A DNA stretch of 64,000 bases from Plasmopara viticola (taxonomy: Eukaryota; Oomycota; Peronosporomycetes; Peronosporales; Peronosporaceae), in the NCBI GenBank assembly GCA_001695595.3, contig MBPM02000093.1:62001-126000 (forward strand), read 5' to 3'. Made by a program: the position numbers and the translations under genes. Of the stretch, positions 10,101 through 22,432 are shown one piece after another. The notes below the pieces were generated by a model. It did not search any database and was not told the origin of the DNA. It was given only the letters and a program-made list of their open reading frames with translations. Within the stretch, counting starts at the first letter, position 1. Each line of letters begins with the position of its first letter.

Positions 10101-11136
10101 AGATGCCATGCACTGTACCAAAAACAAGGCAGTAGACGGAAAGGGTACCATCGTCACTACCGACCCCGACAAAATTCGACTTTGGACGACCTTTGATCGT
10201 CCAGACCCAGCTCTCGTGTTCGCATATTCTAGAACGACCTATCGTTTAGCATACTTTGACAAGAACAGGATCAAGTGGAACCGTACCCCACGAGGAAGAT
10301 CCCATCTTTTGTGTACAGTCCCGCCTTGCAATTAGTCCCACCCACAAGAAGGTATTTGCCTTTACTATAGCATAGCGATTAGAAAGTAGACCCATAATCG
10401 TAAACGAATCGACCCAAAAGTCGAAAGTGTACCTGAAATACGTAATGCTGGTGGGATTGTACGCTAGCTTACGCGCTTTGCCGTGCATGACGCCACTTGA
10501 GGAATAGAACGCAAGGGTACGATCCCAGCAGCCCACAGCCAGAATATCCGAGGAATCCTCTTCCAGCGCTGGACTCCATGCTAGTGCCCACACGGGAGCA
10601 GATGATCGCTCAATCAAGCGCTTCTCGGCTCCTAATTTGTCTCGCAACGTCACATTGCCATTAAGGAGACCAAGTGCGAGTAGTTGGCCATCTTTGCTCC
10701 AACATGCGGACAAAATCTTTGCCACGACCTTGTGCTTCGCAACCGATTTTTGCTCTGGGGCCCAGAGACCGAAATCGGATGCTGTACAGCTAGCAAGACA
10801 TTGCGATTGGGGATTGTAGGCCAATTTTTGGATACTGTCGTTGTGTGTGTACTTAAGGACCCCTTCGGCCTTGTCCGTCCAGATAATGACAATGTTATCG
10901 GCTCCACCGGAAGCAAAGCGTTTGCCATCGTACGAGTAGTCCACAGCGTACACGATGCCTTTGTGTCCCTTAAGGGAGTGGAGCAAAGTCCCATCGGCCG
11001 CATCGTACACTAACACGCGGCTCCCTACAGCGGCTACAACTTGCGACCCGTCCGGTCGAAACGCCAAGTCCTGAACGACGAATTTCTCGCCATTGCGCTC
11101 AGGCACTTTGTCGCTCCATGCCAAGACACTGCGCAT
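7132..11136 (-). CDS. IFT122: Intraflagellar transport protein 122 (IFT-A), five exons
   Basis: IFT122 is a core subunit of the IFT-A complex, which drives retrograde transport in cilia/flagella and import of membrane cargo. Exons (genomic order from the start) are 10433-11136, 10287-10364, 9587-10228, 7709-9521 and 7132-7641. Introns are 58-68 bp, all GT-AG, and the sum is exactly 1249 codons (1248 aa, close to animal IFT122). The N-terminal WD40 region carries GHKGIVYAVDYS, FASGGADNIVIIW and KYTHNDSIQ; the second beta-propeller includes YAYREHLTDVIVQHL, YRVKERI and GGAPGREGLLVGLK; then comes an alpha-solenoid of TPR-like helices (NAAYYYWRLCEQQ) and the C-terminal FFHEEDFEFAYLK motif. Oddity: the paired CxxC zinc motifs known in animals are incomplete (SPHC and CINSGH replace CxxC forms; CPCC remains). 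The presence of this gene implies flagellate zoospores. Confidence 0.95.
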
Positions 11137-11316
11137 CGTATCGGAGCGATCTCCAGTCCCGACGAAAAGTCGTATGGATCTTTAAAAGGCGTCGGGAAAA
11201 GTAATACCCATTAAATATGACGATATAGAAATGCTATTTCGTTGTCACAACACCCCGTACTATTTTGAAAAAATTAGTCGTTAGGGCCAATACTATTGTA
11301 CTATTGTATGCTTTGT

Positions 11317-14082
11317 TTATCGCTGCTTGGTGTCGAAGCGACTGAGGCTGATTGCAAAGGCTTGGAGCATGGACAATGGGTACTGAAAGTCCATATTAAA
11401 GCAATCTTTGCCCACTTTGCCCAGCTGAAGCAGCACAAACTCTTGTGGCAGAGACACGGTCCCTTGTTCGTCGTACACATAATCGGGGTACAATTTCCGG
11501 TACTGAGGATTCAAGTCCTCGTTCAACGGTTCCGAGTGCACGAGCTGAAAGTTTTTCACCGATACACACGTCGCGCGACTACGGAAGTCCACAATACATG
11601 ACGAAAGCGGGTCGTACTTTGTCTCTCGTTTGTGCAAAAAGACAAAGTTCGAGGCATCAATGACATTCTGCCCGCCCTGTTTCATGCGTACAAATCAATG
11701 GGCATGAACGATTGTCGCAATAAGTATTGGTGTACGTACCGCAGATGCAATCGTGCGGACATGTTCATCCATCGTCTGATCACGCGACAGCGGGCGCCAT
11801 TCCAAGTACCGTTGCCCCTTGGCTTCAATTGCAGGAAGCACGACTTCCATTTTGCGCGGATATGGCTACACAGTCGTACAGTTCAGCCCATCTTGTGACC
11901 GTACGACCTTGCACCCTCAAAACTTGTACGCACCTTTTTCGACGAATGGTATCGTACGACAGCCAGTTCCGCCCGAATGCTTTGTCGAACTTCGTCGTCC
12001 ACTTCACAATCCGAGTCCAGATCGTCCGGATTGTCCCCTTGGTCGTACAATGTGTACTCCATCAAGTTCGTCGACGATCGGAGCTTGCCCACGTAGTGAT
12101 GACTTCGCATCACTCGAGCGAGAAACAAATCGTCTCTAGACTCGAAAAACACTAGACAGTCAAGACATTAACCCCTCGATCGTGCCACGTCAAAAAGTAC
12201 CGACTTGTTCATTGAAATGACGTAATGCGAGGTGATGCGACTCGTGGCGTTCTTCCGTGCGTACAAAATTGGACGACCACTCGAACTCGTGACTTCGACC
12301 AAGAGCGTGTAGATTGGCGCAAGCTTGTTCGAGCCACTGTCATTTCGCTCGATAAAACACTTGACAATGGGGCCACGCCCACACTCGAGCGGACGTTTAA
12401 GGAACTCGAGCAAGTGCTCGGAATGGAACGGGACGTTCTTGGGATTGAACACCTACAGACACGACCCGAACACGTGAGTACAAGTTCGCGAGCGGACCCA
12501 AAAAGACACGGCTACCTGAGCTTGCACGCGCTTGAACTCGTGGTGTTTACTCCGCCGCTTCCCGCTCCGTTTTTCGCGTACGTGGTCCCGATCGCGGTCG
12601 CGGGCTCGATCACTGGAAGCTCTCCCTTCTCGATCGGATACAGCTTCCTCGCTATGAGTACTCGGCTCTCGTTTGTCGTACGAGGACGCGCGGGAGGTTC
12701 TGTGGTCACACTCTTCTTCGCTATCACTCGGCTCCCGACTCGGAGGAGAGGACGTGCCGGGCGTTTTCGTACGCACGTCGTCGTCCAGATCCTCGTGCGT
12801 GGCACTTCTGCGTCCAATCGCATCACGCTCGTCTTGCTCGTCCTCGTCGCTTCTCGCATCGTGTAAAGGCCTTGGCGAATCGCAAGCACTCGCCTCCTCC
12901 TCGTCGTCTCTCTCCTCCAACTCCTTTGCATCGTGCTCCCTTGTCTTTTCTTCGAGAAAAGGAATCTCTTCCACATCATCAAACGAATCGTCAAAAGTCG
13001 CCATGGATCGACCAGTCAAGGCAACGCCACCACCAATTGGCTTGCCTATAGCTTCAAGACGCTTCGACTCTCGTTTCTTGACCACAATCACTTCTTCTTC
13101 CGGCACGTGCAACCGTGGCTGACCACTGAATTGGGCCGCTCTTTTCACTTGACTTGACAACCCTTTCAAAGGTTCGTGTTGGAACGAAAACGAAGTCGTT
13201 GCGTCCGATTCGACTTGAAATCCTCGATAATTTGCTGGGTTTGCGTCCTCTACTACGTCGGGTGCCATGGGTACAGCCCATGGTCCGCGCTGGGGTACAG
13301 TCGAAGGGTGCGTAGGTACTTCCGTTGTCTGGAGTGCAAGAGGCACATCAGTTGCCAAAACATCCATTGGACCTGATCGTGGGGCTGCTGCGGATCGACT
13401 AGAAGAAAGCAAGGCAGGTTTCGAATCGACAGCACCATTGATCAGTTCCAAGGCGTCGCTTTTCCTCTCGCTAGCTAGTGCTTGTTTCGATTCGACTCGC
13501 GGTGGTACAATTGTTGATGGAGCCTCCATTCGTTGGGACAAAGGCCTCGTTGGTGGAGTCGATGGTAGACTCTTTCGTTTCGATTGAACTTCATGCAAAG
13601 AATCAGTCTTTGCTGGGGCTCCACTTGCGGGTGAACTAGTCAAAGACGGTCGTCCAGCGCCTCGAACCTTTGCAACCGATGCACTGGAAGCGCCTGTTCC
13701 TGGAGGAGGTCCACTGGGTGGGGGTAACAACGATTTGGATCGAAAGGCTGCAGCGGAACTCCCCGTCTTTGGTGGAGGGTTCGATGGCGGCGGTAAAGCT
13801 TTTTTCTTCATTGTCGAATCTTGCCCTTGCACCCCATTCTAAATTGGAGCAAGATGTCGTGGTTAAAACGGTTTAAAGAAGAGGTTGATTCGTTTTCCAG
13901 TACCTTGAAATCGGGGGCATAGGCCGGGGGAGCCATCTTTGGTGGCGCTTTCAACACTCGAGGACTGCAAGATATTGTTTAAGGATGTGGCATACCATAC
14001 CCAGTGCGAGTCAATTCACTTACGTTGAAATTGCATCCATGCGTGCATTCTTGCTCTCGTGACCTTCCTTCTCGTCAGCCAT
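11317..14082 (-). CDS. Tubby-like protein with long proline/charged N-terminus, seven exons
   Basis: Tubby-like proteins bind phosphoinositides through a C-terminal beta-barrel and, in TULP3/TUB, use an N-terminal segment to bind IFT-A and carry receptors into cilia. Proposed exons are 14024-14082, 13904-13964, 12516-13838, 12205-12452, 11934-12135, 11740-11865 and 11317-11676. Phases agree throughout and total 793 codons. The first 480 residues look disordered: proline-rich (ALPPPSNPPPKTG), then acidic/basic Arg-Asp-Glu runs. The Tubby domain (about 482-792) shows CFIERNDSG, YVISMNK, YVGKLRSS, PRKMEVVLPAI, SVKNFQLV, GKVGKDCFNMDFQYPLS and the signature end AFAISLSRFDTK. The splice giving MNK/DDLFLARV was chosen because the alternative leaves a stop. 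It lies head-to-tail, 180 bp upstream of IFT122 on the same strand. The family call is secure; which TULP subtype it is cannot be told. Confidence 0.93.
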
Positions 14083-14413
14083 CCCGACCCCGTCCTTTCG
14101 ACGACCTTTGAAACCCCTTTTTGACTTTATTTTTTCGAATATCAACAATTAATTCGGAAAATGGATATCTATACTAAACAATAAAGATATTCTCGACTCA
14201 AAAGCAGGGACACCACGTCAAGACACGCATTTGAAAAGCATTGTGGGGGCCTTGCTCTTTGCTAATTGATTTGCGAAAAGTGCGGACTGTCAAGCGCTTT
14301 AGAGAGTTGAGGGACCTTAACTGGAGTATACACGAAAATTATTTTCACTAAAGGTTTAATTCGACCCTAGAAACGTCTAAAGTTGCTTCCTTGAGCCTCT
14401 CAGATGAAAAATG

Positions 14414-14589
14414 GCTTAAGTTTGCTGCTCTTTTATATGGAAGTTAGGAAGTCTATTAGAAAAACAATGGGTTTCGTTTACGTGTACAATCAACAGCCCA
14501 CCACGGTTGAGTTTACCTTTGAGAGCTTGTAAAGCTTTGTGGGCTAAGTACTTAAAGTTAAGATCCGACCCATCGTTCAAGAGATCTTC
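14414..14589 (-). pseudogene. Short coding-like remnant, family unknown
   Basis: A minus-strand frame reads EDLLNDGSDLNFKYLAHK then LKGKLNRGGLLIVHVNE before a stop. The regular alternation of helix and strand-like residues suggests real protein ancestry. Upstream sequence to about 14,770 continues in shifted frames (WVPQWTDK, LLAKGTLLEPQKR), as expected for a decayed coding region. I do not recognise the family; a transposon source is possible. Confidence 0.25.
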
Positions 14590-16715
14590 GCTTGCCGATA
14601 GGATGAGTCCTTAGGATCAATGAATTCCCGGTAGGGCATCCTGCTCCTGGCGTTTTTGTGGCTCCAAAAGCGTGCCTTTAGCCAGCAACCCTTCAGCGTC
14701 CTACGGCAAGATGAAGATTCACCTTGTCGGTCCATTGAGGGACCCATAGCTGCTGAATTTATTTTGCCCGGCAACGCATTAGTCCATTGGGACAAAACCC
14801 AAGCTAGTGAGCCAAGAATAGATCTTGTTTGTCGGAGAGTTGTCCACTCATGTCATTTTGAGGGGCGATTTGGTTTGTGGTTAGACTTTTTTCAAGAAAA
14901 GAGTTGGATCACTTCTCCGTCGCCGCTACATGTTAGACAGATTTACCCTTAGGTCAGTCATAAATACACACACGCCTTGTCTAGTTAAAAGAGAGGCGCT
15001 CTAGTAAATGTTCCCTTGTTCTATCTAAGAGTTATTGCTATATCTGTTTAAGTAAAAAAAACATGGTACAGAGTTGAGATCTCGTGCTGCCTGGATCGGA
15101 AAAGATGGGTGTTCAGCTTTTGGCCAGACTTCTCAGCTAATGGATCGCGATGCCAAGCTCCCCAGATCGTTCGTGATGAAAAAGAAGGATGTGATATTAT
15201 TTTTCTGTACAGGTTAGTACCACCAGCTTGATTCCTCAATCAAGGTGGCATGTTGTATAAACTTTTGAGTAAGAATTTTTAATATTGAGCTTAAGCATAA
15301 TGAAGCTTTTTGGCTGCTTAGCAGCAGGGTGTAATGCAAAATGCAGCTTCCCCCCCCAGAGCTCATCGAATTTAGAAATTCTCTTCACAAGCTCATACTG
15401 TGTGCCCAACAATCGAAGTGAGATAGTGAGATCGATTATGGAATCTTTAAGAGGTCTAGAGTAGAGGGTACTAATGTAGGTAAACTGATGAAGTGCTACC
15501 ATGTGCGACAGGATCAAACAGCACTATAAGGTCTTCTCCATAGAGTGACACTTTTCTATCCTTGGCCCTGCAGGACAATAGAATACGCCCCACATTAATA
15601 AAAGTAGTAAAAGAATGCAAGCAGTTCCCTTACTCTCGCCTGATATGCTCTATCTCATCATTCTCAGCTTTATTAGAGGCATAATTTGCTGTCACAAATA
15701 TTAAGGAGACTGTTTTCTTTTTAAAATATCTTCTGAGAGCCCGCGTGCCGTAATTGCGTGCCTGCTGGCGTTCATTCTAACCGTGCGCACGATTTCCATT
15801 CGTCCGTTGGTACCCGAAGAGCCTACGCTCATCACCGATAGACTTGACGAAAAAACAAATGCGAAGTGTCATTATAAAAAGTAAGGAGTTACCTCAGCCC
15901 CAATTTACGGGCGGACTACTCGCTTGAACCTGTCAATACTATCGAATTTGATTGAAAGGATACTGCTCAATCTATACCTTAGAATTATACGGGTGCGCAT
16001 CGTATGTACACACAAATTTATGACGAATTGTTTTCTTCCCTGCCTACTTACTTCGCACGATACTCTGGTAAACAAAATAACTTTTCAGTCTCTGAGAATA
16101 TTGATAGCAAAAGCCGCCTTTCCTGCTCGCACTTCGCGACCCTTCAATAAAATGAATGTGCGAGTAGAGCGGGATCTTAAGTATAGTCTTGCTTGGTGAA
16201 TGCTAGCTGTTGCTTGTTAGAATTGAATGTTCTCAACACTAGGAATGTAGTAGTAATGAGCGCACGAGCCTACTACTACTTTGACTGGTTCATTGACAAC
16301 GTGGAGAGCAACTCAATTAAGTGGAGCGTCACCACGCCTTGATGAAGGGGCATAGAACAATATTCCGCAGACAAAAAAATGATGTTTAGTTTGCTGTCAT
16401 TCAAACCGATACAATAATATGACGGGGATACTCAACACTTTGCACAAAGGAGGCGTTAAGGAAGATCTCTGATCTTCGAGTTGGCGGCCGTTCTCTTAAC
16501 AGAACTAAAGCGGGCAATAAATTGCAACTTATAGGTCTTTCATTAAATTTAGGGAGCAGCAAATTAACCCCCTCTCTTCGCTAATTATCCCCCATTAACG
16601 CAGTACCATTGAGCTATGATAATGATCTGGAGCGAAAACCATTGGATTTAAATGTTCTGTAGGATATAGAACTTCGCAGTGCAAAATCTTGCCCATATGG
16701 AGGCTGTGATTGCAC

Positions 16716-16889
16716 AACGATCGCGACAGAAAATCATTGTCCTTAAGAGCAGATTTGCAAAATTAATTTGGCATAAAAGAGCAATCAGTCAGGTACTGGG
16801 AGACCAAGCAGAGTGTCCCCAAACGCTAGGGTGTCCACTTATGGAAGAAAGCTGAAGAATTGATAACGATTGCGACAGAAGATCATTGT
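16716..16889. repeat. Diverged direct repeat, 149-bp period
   Basis: A 25-bp segment starting AACGATCGCGACAG at 16,716 recurs at 16,865 with two mismatches, and weaker similarity continues downstream of both. It may be the trace of an old tandem duplication. Confidence 0.5.
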
Positions 16890-18638
16890 TTCTTAATGCG
16901 TGCAAAGAAATTTGCACTGAGTTGAGGGTTATGGTGGGGGCTGGATAACGAAAAGGGGGGAAGACCAGTTAGTGGCTCCCTAAAATTAATGAAATTTATA
17001 CCTTTAACATGCCTATAATTCAGTAAATGCACTAGCTTCAACCCTCAGAAGCCAACTTTACTCCGGTTCGAGTCAGTATGCAACATGGTGTAATTTTGAT
17101 GCTTCCACGCAACAGTGGCCATCCATCGATTTAGACTCCTTAGCGGCAAGCGAGCTCTATGTAATGGTTTGTAAAATGATTCCCTGATAAGACTTGGTCT
17201 ACATACAATACGATAGGAATGATTGTTTTCGATCACTCTCGGCTTGTATACGCAAGATTGTCTTGTTTAAAAAGATGACTAAATAGGCAGCAAGGAGAAA
17301 TTCTTGTCGGCTGCTCATTTTACGATGACCAAGACTGCACTATTACGACAATCACAGGTGACGCTGCAGCATAATCGCCTCTGTGCTTATGGCTGCCCCA
17401 TACACTTAGCCTGCAACAAAAGGTGCACCTGCAAAGGTCATAAGCTGTTTTTTGTATTCGCTTGTCGTTTATCTCCGATGCAGCAACACTTTTAAAGGCT
17501 TGCCCTCCAGATGGCCGACAAGGCAACCAGAGCTTTGATAGAGAATAATCTTTATTGTGGCGAGAAATGCGAGCCTTTGATCTCCCAAACCCGGTAGTCT
17601 AGAGTCAATATCGCCTTTTGATGATAAATTTGGTGATTACTTGTCAGACTCTTTGCCTGCTAAAGTCACAAAGAAATGTTAAGCTAATGTTGACGCTATT
17701 AAAACGGCCTAAACGCTCGAACGTGGCTGAATTCAACGTCAGACTCATCGGCCATGCAAAAGGGCTTGCCCGTAAAAATTGCAAGGCCCACAGTAAAGGC
17801 CCAACCTGAAACGCTTTTAATAATTAGGCTAAACTGTTCACATGGTAGTATCGCTGACCTTGGCGGGCAAAAGTGCCAGCGAGAAACGCTCCTGTCTTGG
17901 ACTTGTATCTTTTTTTTTGAAAAGCAGCAGCTCGTGTGAGACCAAGTGGAAGCGCTTGATTTTGCTCTCGGAGTCCACACTGGTGATCTAGCCGTGTTTC
18001 ATCAAAGCAACTATGTATGCGTATGACTCTTGGTCTCCTTTGGCTATGTGACTCATAATATTCACTGTAGGATTGGTGAGCGCGCGTCTCAGCGCGAGAA
18101 CTTTGGGCTGCATCCAAAGTTCGCTTCCCTTCGTTGTCAGCTCCAGGCTTGGCTGGCCGCACAAAGCGCACGGCCAGAAGGAGATGTGACCGCTCGACCA
18201 ATACGGTGGAAGCTAAAGGCTTTATCGACTGGCGTATGTCATTGTTTTATGTCTTGGCAATAAAAAATAAAACGCTTAGGAAAGTATTCGAGAATCGTAT
18301 ACCATTTGGAGCTCCAAGAATCATAAAATTTATGAGACACCCCACATTGATTATTGCATGAGTCGGCATTGTCTTAAAAACGTCGATGGCGTGTGCCGAC
18401 TCGGGTTCTTCAGTGAAGCTACTTTCGTTTTCGTCATTGCAATCGCATTGCTCTGCTTAGTGTAGTTTGTCAAAATTTGCAAAGACTGGTGATTCTTCCC
18501 GTAAGTAACACTGATTTCGCATCAAAAACCTAAAGAAATAAGTTCATCGGGAGCTACAAAATGTTTTTTCAGGACGTAAGTGCGTGAGATACACTTCCGA
18601 ATGCAATCCCATTCATAGGATGCTAATCGGCTAACAAT

Positions 18639-18692
18639 TGTGGCATCTCAGCGCACCTACACACTGCATAGTATGTGCGCTGAGGTGCCACA
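18639..18692. repeat. Strong inverted repeat (18-bp arms, 18-nt loop)
   Basis: Arms at 18,639-18,656 and 18,675-18,692 pair over 18 bp with one mismatch (left arm begins TGTGGCATCTC). Weaker pairing extends several bases outward. It could be a decayed miniature inverted-repeat element or a structured RNA. No coding frame is associated with it. Confidence 0.6.
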
Positions 18693-21428
18693 TTCGTTGG
18701 ACAAAGTGTCGTACGGAAACGGTGTTAAGCACATGACAAAACTTTTCCGTGTGTACTAAACACACAATTGACCTACACCCTGTCTATGGATGGTCTACAG
18801 TAGTTATCAGCAGCCATTCTCAAGCAGACAACAAAAAAGGCTACCGGTTTGCCGTTCATTAAGCGTGATCAAGCCAGCGCCGAAGAAGGTTGCTTCGGAA
18901 ACACAAGTATCATCTGCACTCAGGGCTTCGCTGCAAAAATATATTTCGACGGTTTCCCATTTGAGAGCTGCTTAGGAACGAAAAGCTATGAAAAAGTCTT
19001 TTGCTCTACTACGTCATGGAGCGCGCGCCTATCACTCTCTCTTGTCGGCGGTACGAAGACATCGTTCCCTTTAAATTTGAACTTGCAAATGGTCGTCCTG
19101 CTGATTGCTCTCAAAAGCGACGAAGAAGCATTTGATCATTAACAATGCAAAAGTCAATCTTATTTATCCAGATATGGTTCGGCTTAACGTCAGATGTGCA
19201 AGACCTCGCCTGAAAGCACTGATTGTCCGCGGCTTTTGAAAGAAAAGGTCCGACCTAGAACAATTTTGCTAATGAGGTCACAAAAATTGGGGACTAGGAG
19301 GTAGAGGATGGATTCCGAAAACTTCGACCACTGATTCTTTCCTTGGGTTAATTGAGTGGTCAGATAACTTTCTTACCCAGTGAGAGAGAGAGGCAATGTG
19401 GCTAGTCCACCGCCAAGTACCGGCTGAAGTCGCTGTCATATGAACATAATAATAATTATTCGGTAATTAGATCCGCAGAGGAAAGAAGGAGATCACTACT
19501 TGGCTGCTGCGGGCCATGGTCTCGAGAAGTGCAGTCATCTGCCGTGCGAGCCGCTAATGTGTTCTAAAGGCTACGCTTTCGATAACTCATATATGTCACT
19601 TAAGTTAGAAGAATACATTGCTCTTGCTTATGGCAGATATATGCCTGCTTTCAGCACGTATCAAACTATACTATTGGGTGTCAATCGGTGTCGGAAAAGC
19701 CAGGTGGCATGCATTTAGTTTCGAGTAAGCTCTAGCCGTCTCAATACACCGGTGTAATCGAAAACCCTTTTCTGCTATGAAAAAAGGTTCGGAATCTGAA
19801 TCCACCATTTAAATGCATTGCTGTACGTCCATTAGATTAGAAAACCATTTGCTTTCTTACTGTATTCAAGAGAGCTAATTTTTGCGATGCCTTGGCCTTG
19901 TCATAATACCAAGCTTGACACCCGGAGCCCAAGCTCCGTGCTAGGGCCCGACGTACACTAGAAAGACCGCGGCTTGGAAAGATTCTAAAGAACTAAAATG
20001 TACACAGCTTTTAAAAAGTCCTGCTGAGGCTATTTCTAAGGCCTTTAATAGATGTATGGCTCCCATGAGATTGCATACGCTTCGCAACGCACATCACATG
20101 GTAGTGTTGTTTTCCATAACGATCACGGGGAGCCAGAAGAGACCGCTTTTGGCTTGAAGTTGTGCTTTTCTCATTAAATAGAGAAAGCGTCTGCAAGATG
20201 GTGTGTAAGCGTTTGAGTTCACTCCTGGAGTCATCGTTGTAGTCTAACCACGACATCTGCGAAGTGACCCTGGAGGCATGAAGCCTTTGAGGAAGTAAGA
20301 AATCTGCTTAATCAGCCGGATTAAATGTCGCACACCTCAACACGAGGTCGTTAAGCTGCGTCGGAGGTCGCTTCTCTTCCTGTTTAGCTTCAAATTTATC
20401 CGGCCGTTTGAAGTGCAAAGCCCTAACACGGTGGTAATAACCGCAATTAGTCGATCTTATCAGCTAGATCGAGGACGAAGACAACACCATGGAGAGGTAT
20501 CAAGGGTACCTAAGGGCTCACATAAAAGTCAGAGTTCTGATGGCTTGTAGCATCTCGCATAAACTTATAGTACGTCGAGTAAGGTCGATGGCGTACGCCG
20601 ACCATGTACAGATATTTTGTTTTGTGCGAAAATACCAAGGTTACCCATTTTAGCAGCAGATTTTTGTATCTACCTAGACTATACACCCTTAAAATAAACG
20701 TACAAGTTTCTACCTGAGAAATATTGCTGTTAATCTTAGATTCTTCGCCCTGCTGATTTGTTCAGCCAAATATTTGCAAAGTCAGATGGGTCTTTTCTTT
20801 AGAACAAGATCCTGCTGAGCTCTGATTTGTCCTAGTCCCGCAAGCGTAGAAGAAAGTGCTGCCACTAGGTGCGTAGCCTGCAATTACGTAGTCCACATTC
20901 CTAAATTCAAACTCAACCGTACACAGCTTATTGGCCCACAAGTTTAGTATATACTAAGCAGTGCTTTCTTCGGAACTGGGTCGTTTCTATCTGTCCATTA
21001 AAAATGAGATCGGCTGATGTAGACTTCAGCAAGCGGGTTTTGATTTGTTGGATCAGGTTTTGCCTGAACGCGGCGATTAGACGCAGGCTCCTATTCATTG
21101 TCAATGTGTTCAGACAGCCATGTAAAGCCTTGCTAAGACGGCACTCGTACATTAGTATGCCCGTATTACGCCAACCTCCAACAAGCTGAAGGCAAAGCGG
21201 AGGCGAATGGGATTCAAATAGTCCGCCGGTATTGGCGGGCTCCCTAAAGAAGCCTACGCGTGAGCTGCGAGCTTAACCCTTTGGTAGAATCTCAAATTTC
21301 ATACACATCTATACTCAAATACTCGGCGTCGTAAATGTACTGTAAAGACACTTAAGCTAAACTGTACTTAAGATCTTCGGCCCTCCAACTAGCGTTTTGG
21401 GCTGGATCTGTCGCAAGTGCACCAGACC

Positions 21429-21625
21429 GTTTGCCCACTCACATCGATGCAACTGCGATCGTGATGGAGAGATCAGCCACTCGCCTTGGGTAACTTTTGC
21501 CAGCGATGACACTATCACAAAGAAAGGCATTTGTTTTATATTCCTGATAATTTGCTCGTTATAAAAGTTTCAAATTTTTATTGCGTTTGCCCACTACATC
21601 GATGCAGGCGATGTGATGGAGAGAT
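21429..21625. repeat. Diverged direct repeat, 156-bp period
   Basis: GTTTGCCCACTCACATCGAT at 21,429 recurs at 21,585 with small gaps and continues through GTGATGGAGAGAT in both copies. A second repeated motif (ATTGACTCAG then ACATATTTTCA) occurs near 21,640 and 21,750, so the tract is a degraded tandem duplication. Confidence 0.55.
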
Positions 21626-22403
21626 AGAACTTCACGATATAAATTGACTCAGTTTCACATATTTTCAGGCTGACGAAAGCTACATTGCGCAAACAATTAC
21701 AGGGTAACATGATGTCAAAAGACTTGATTATAGAATTTTCACTAAAAATTGACTCAGTACATATTTTCATGACAGGTTTATTCTTGTTATGGAGGAGGTA
21801 GACCTCATAATTGTTTGGGCTTAGACAAGGTGGCTCGCTCTCGTCCGTCCCCATCAATTTGCTCGGACAAATGAGCAAAAATGGATCGAAAGTATCACAA
21901 AAGGTCCTGATAGTTTGTCCCGTCTATTAATCTAGGACCGAAACCTGCTAAAAGGGGCATCTTGTTGCTGACTTTATCAGTGATACCTTTCGAACAGAGG
22001 CAATAGGAAATCCTGATATCTAGTACTATACATGTGCAAATTACTAGCAGGTAGCGTAGGCGGCTTTCATCCTGTAAATTCTCCTCAAAACGCATGGATG
22101 CTTACAAAGAGCCTAGAGCTTTCATCTCCACCGCCGCCAGCCATAGTTGTCAACAACAAATGTCCATGATCTCAAAAATTACCTTTGTTGCTTAAAAACT
22201 GACATATCTCTATCGAACCAGCTATAAGTGTGTACATCCTGGAATTAGGCCCGAACGAGCGCTTATTATGGTCGATTGTAAAACCTAACGTTTGGACTTC
22301 CCAGGTGCTAAAGAATCGTTGTGTTATCACTAAACGCTTTTATAGCATACCTTTAGGTGTATTGATTGCCGTGAGGAATGGGTGTACATGACTTCCTTAT
22401 GTC

Positions 22404-22432
22404 AAATTTGGTAGTACCCATCTACCAAATTT
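22404..22432. repeat. Perfect 11-bp inverted repeat
   Basis: Arms AAATTTGGTAG (22,404-22,414) and CTACCAAATTT (22,422-22,432) are perfectly complementary around a 7-nt loop. No gene lies nearby that it would obviously terminate. Confidence 0.5.

Noticed and set aside
12225..13587. Plus-strand frames opposite the Tubby-like N-terminus
   Set aside because: They mirror the charged low-complexity repeats of the real gene and have no motif of their own.
15345..15360. C-rich run as a telomere-like or structural signal
   Set aside because: A single short homopolymer, not a repeated motif; no telomere repeats occur in the window.
17824..18201. 125-codon minus-strand frame
   Set aside because: No family features, starts in repeat-like DNA, and the opposite strand is equally open.
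20011..20256. 81-codon minus-strand frame with some coding-like composition
   Set aside because: No motif, no neighbouring exon and no conserved start; kept out as chance.
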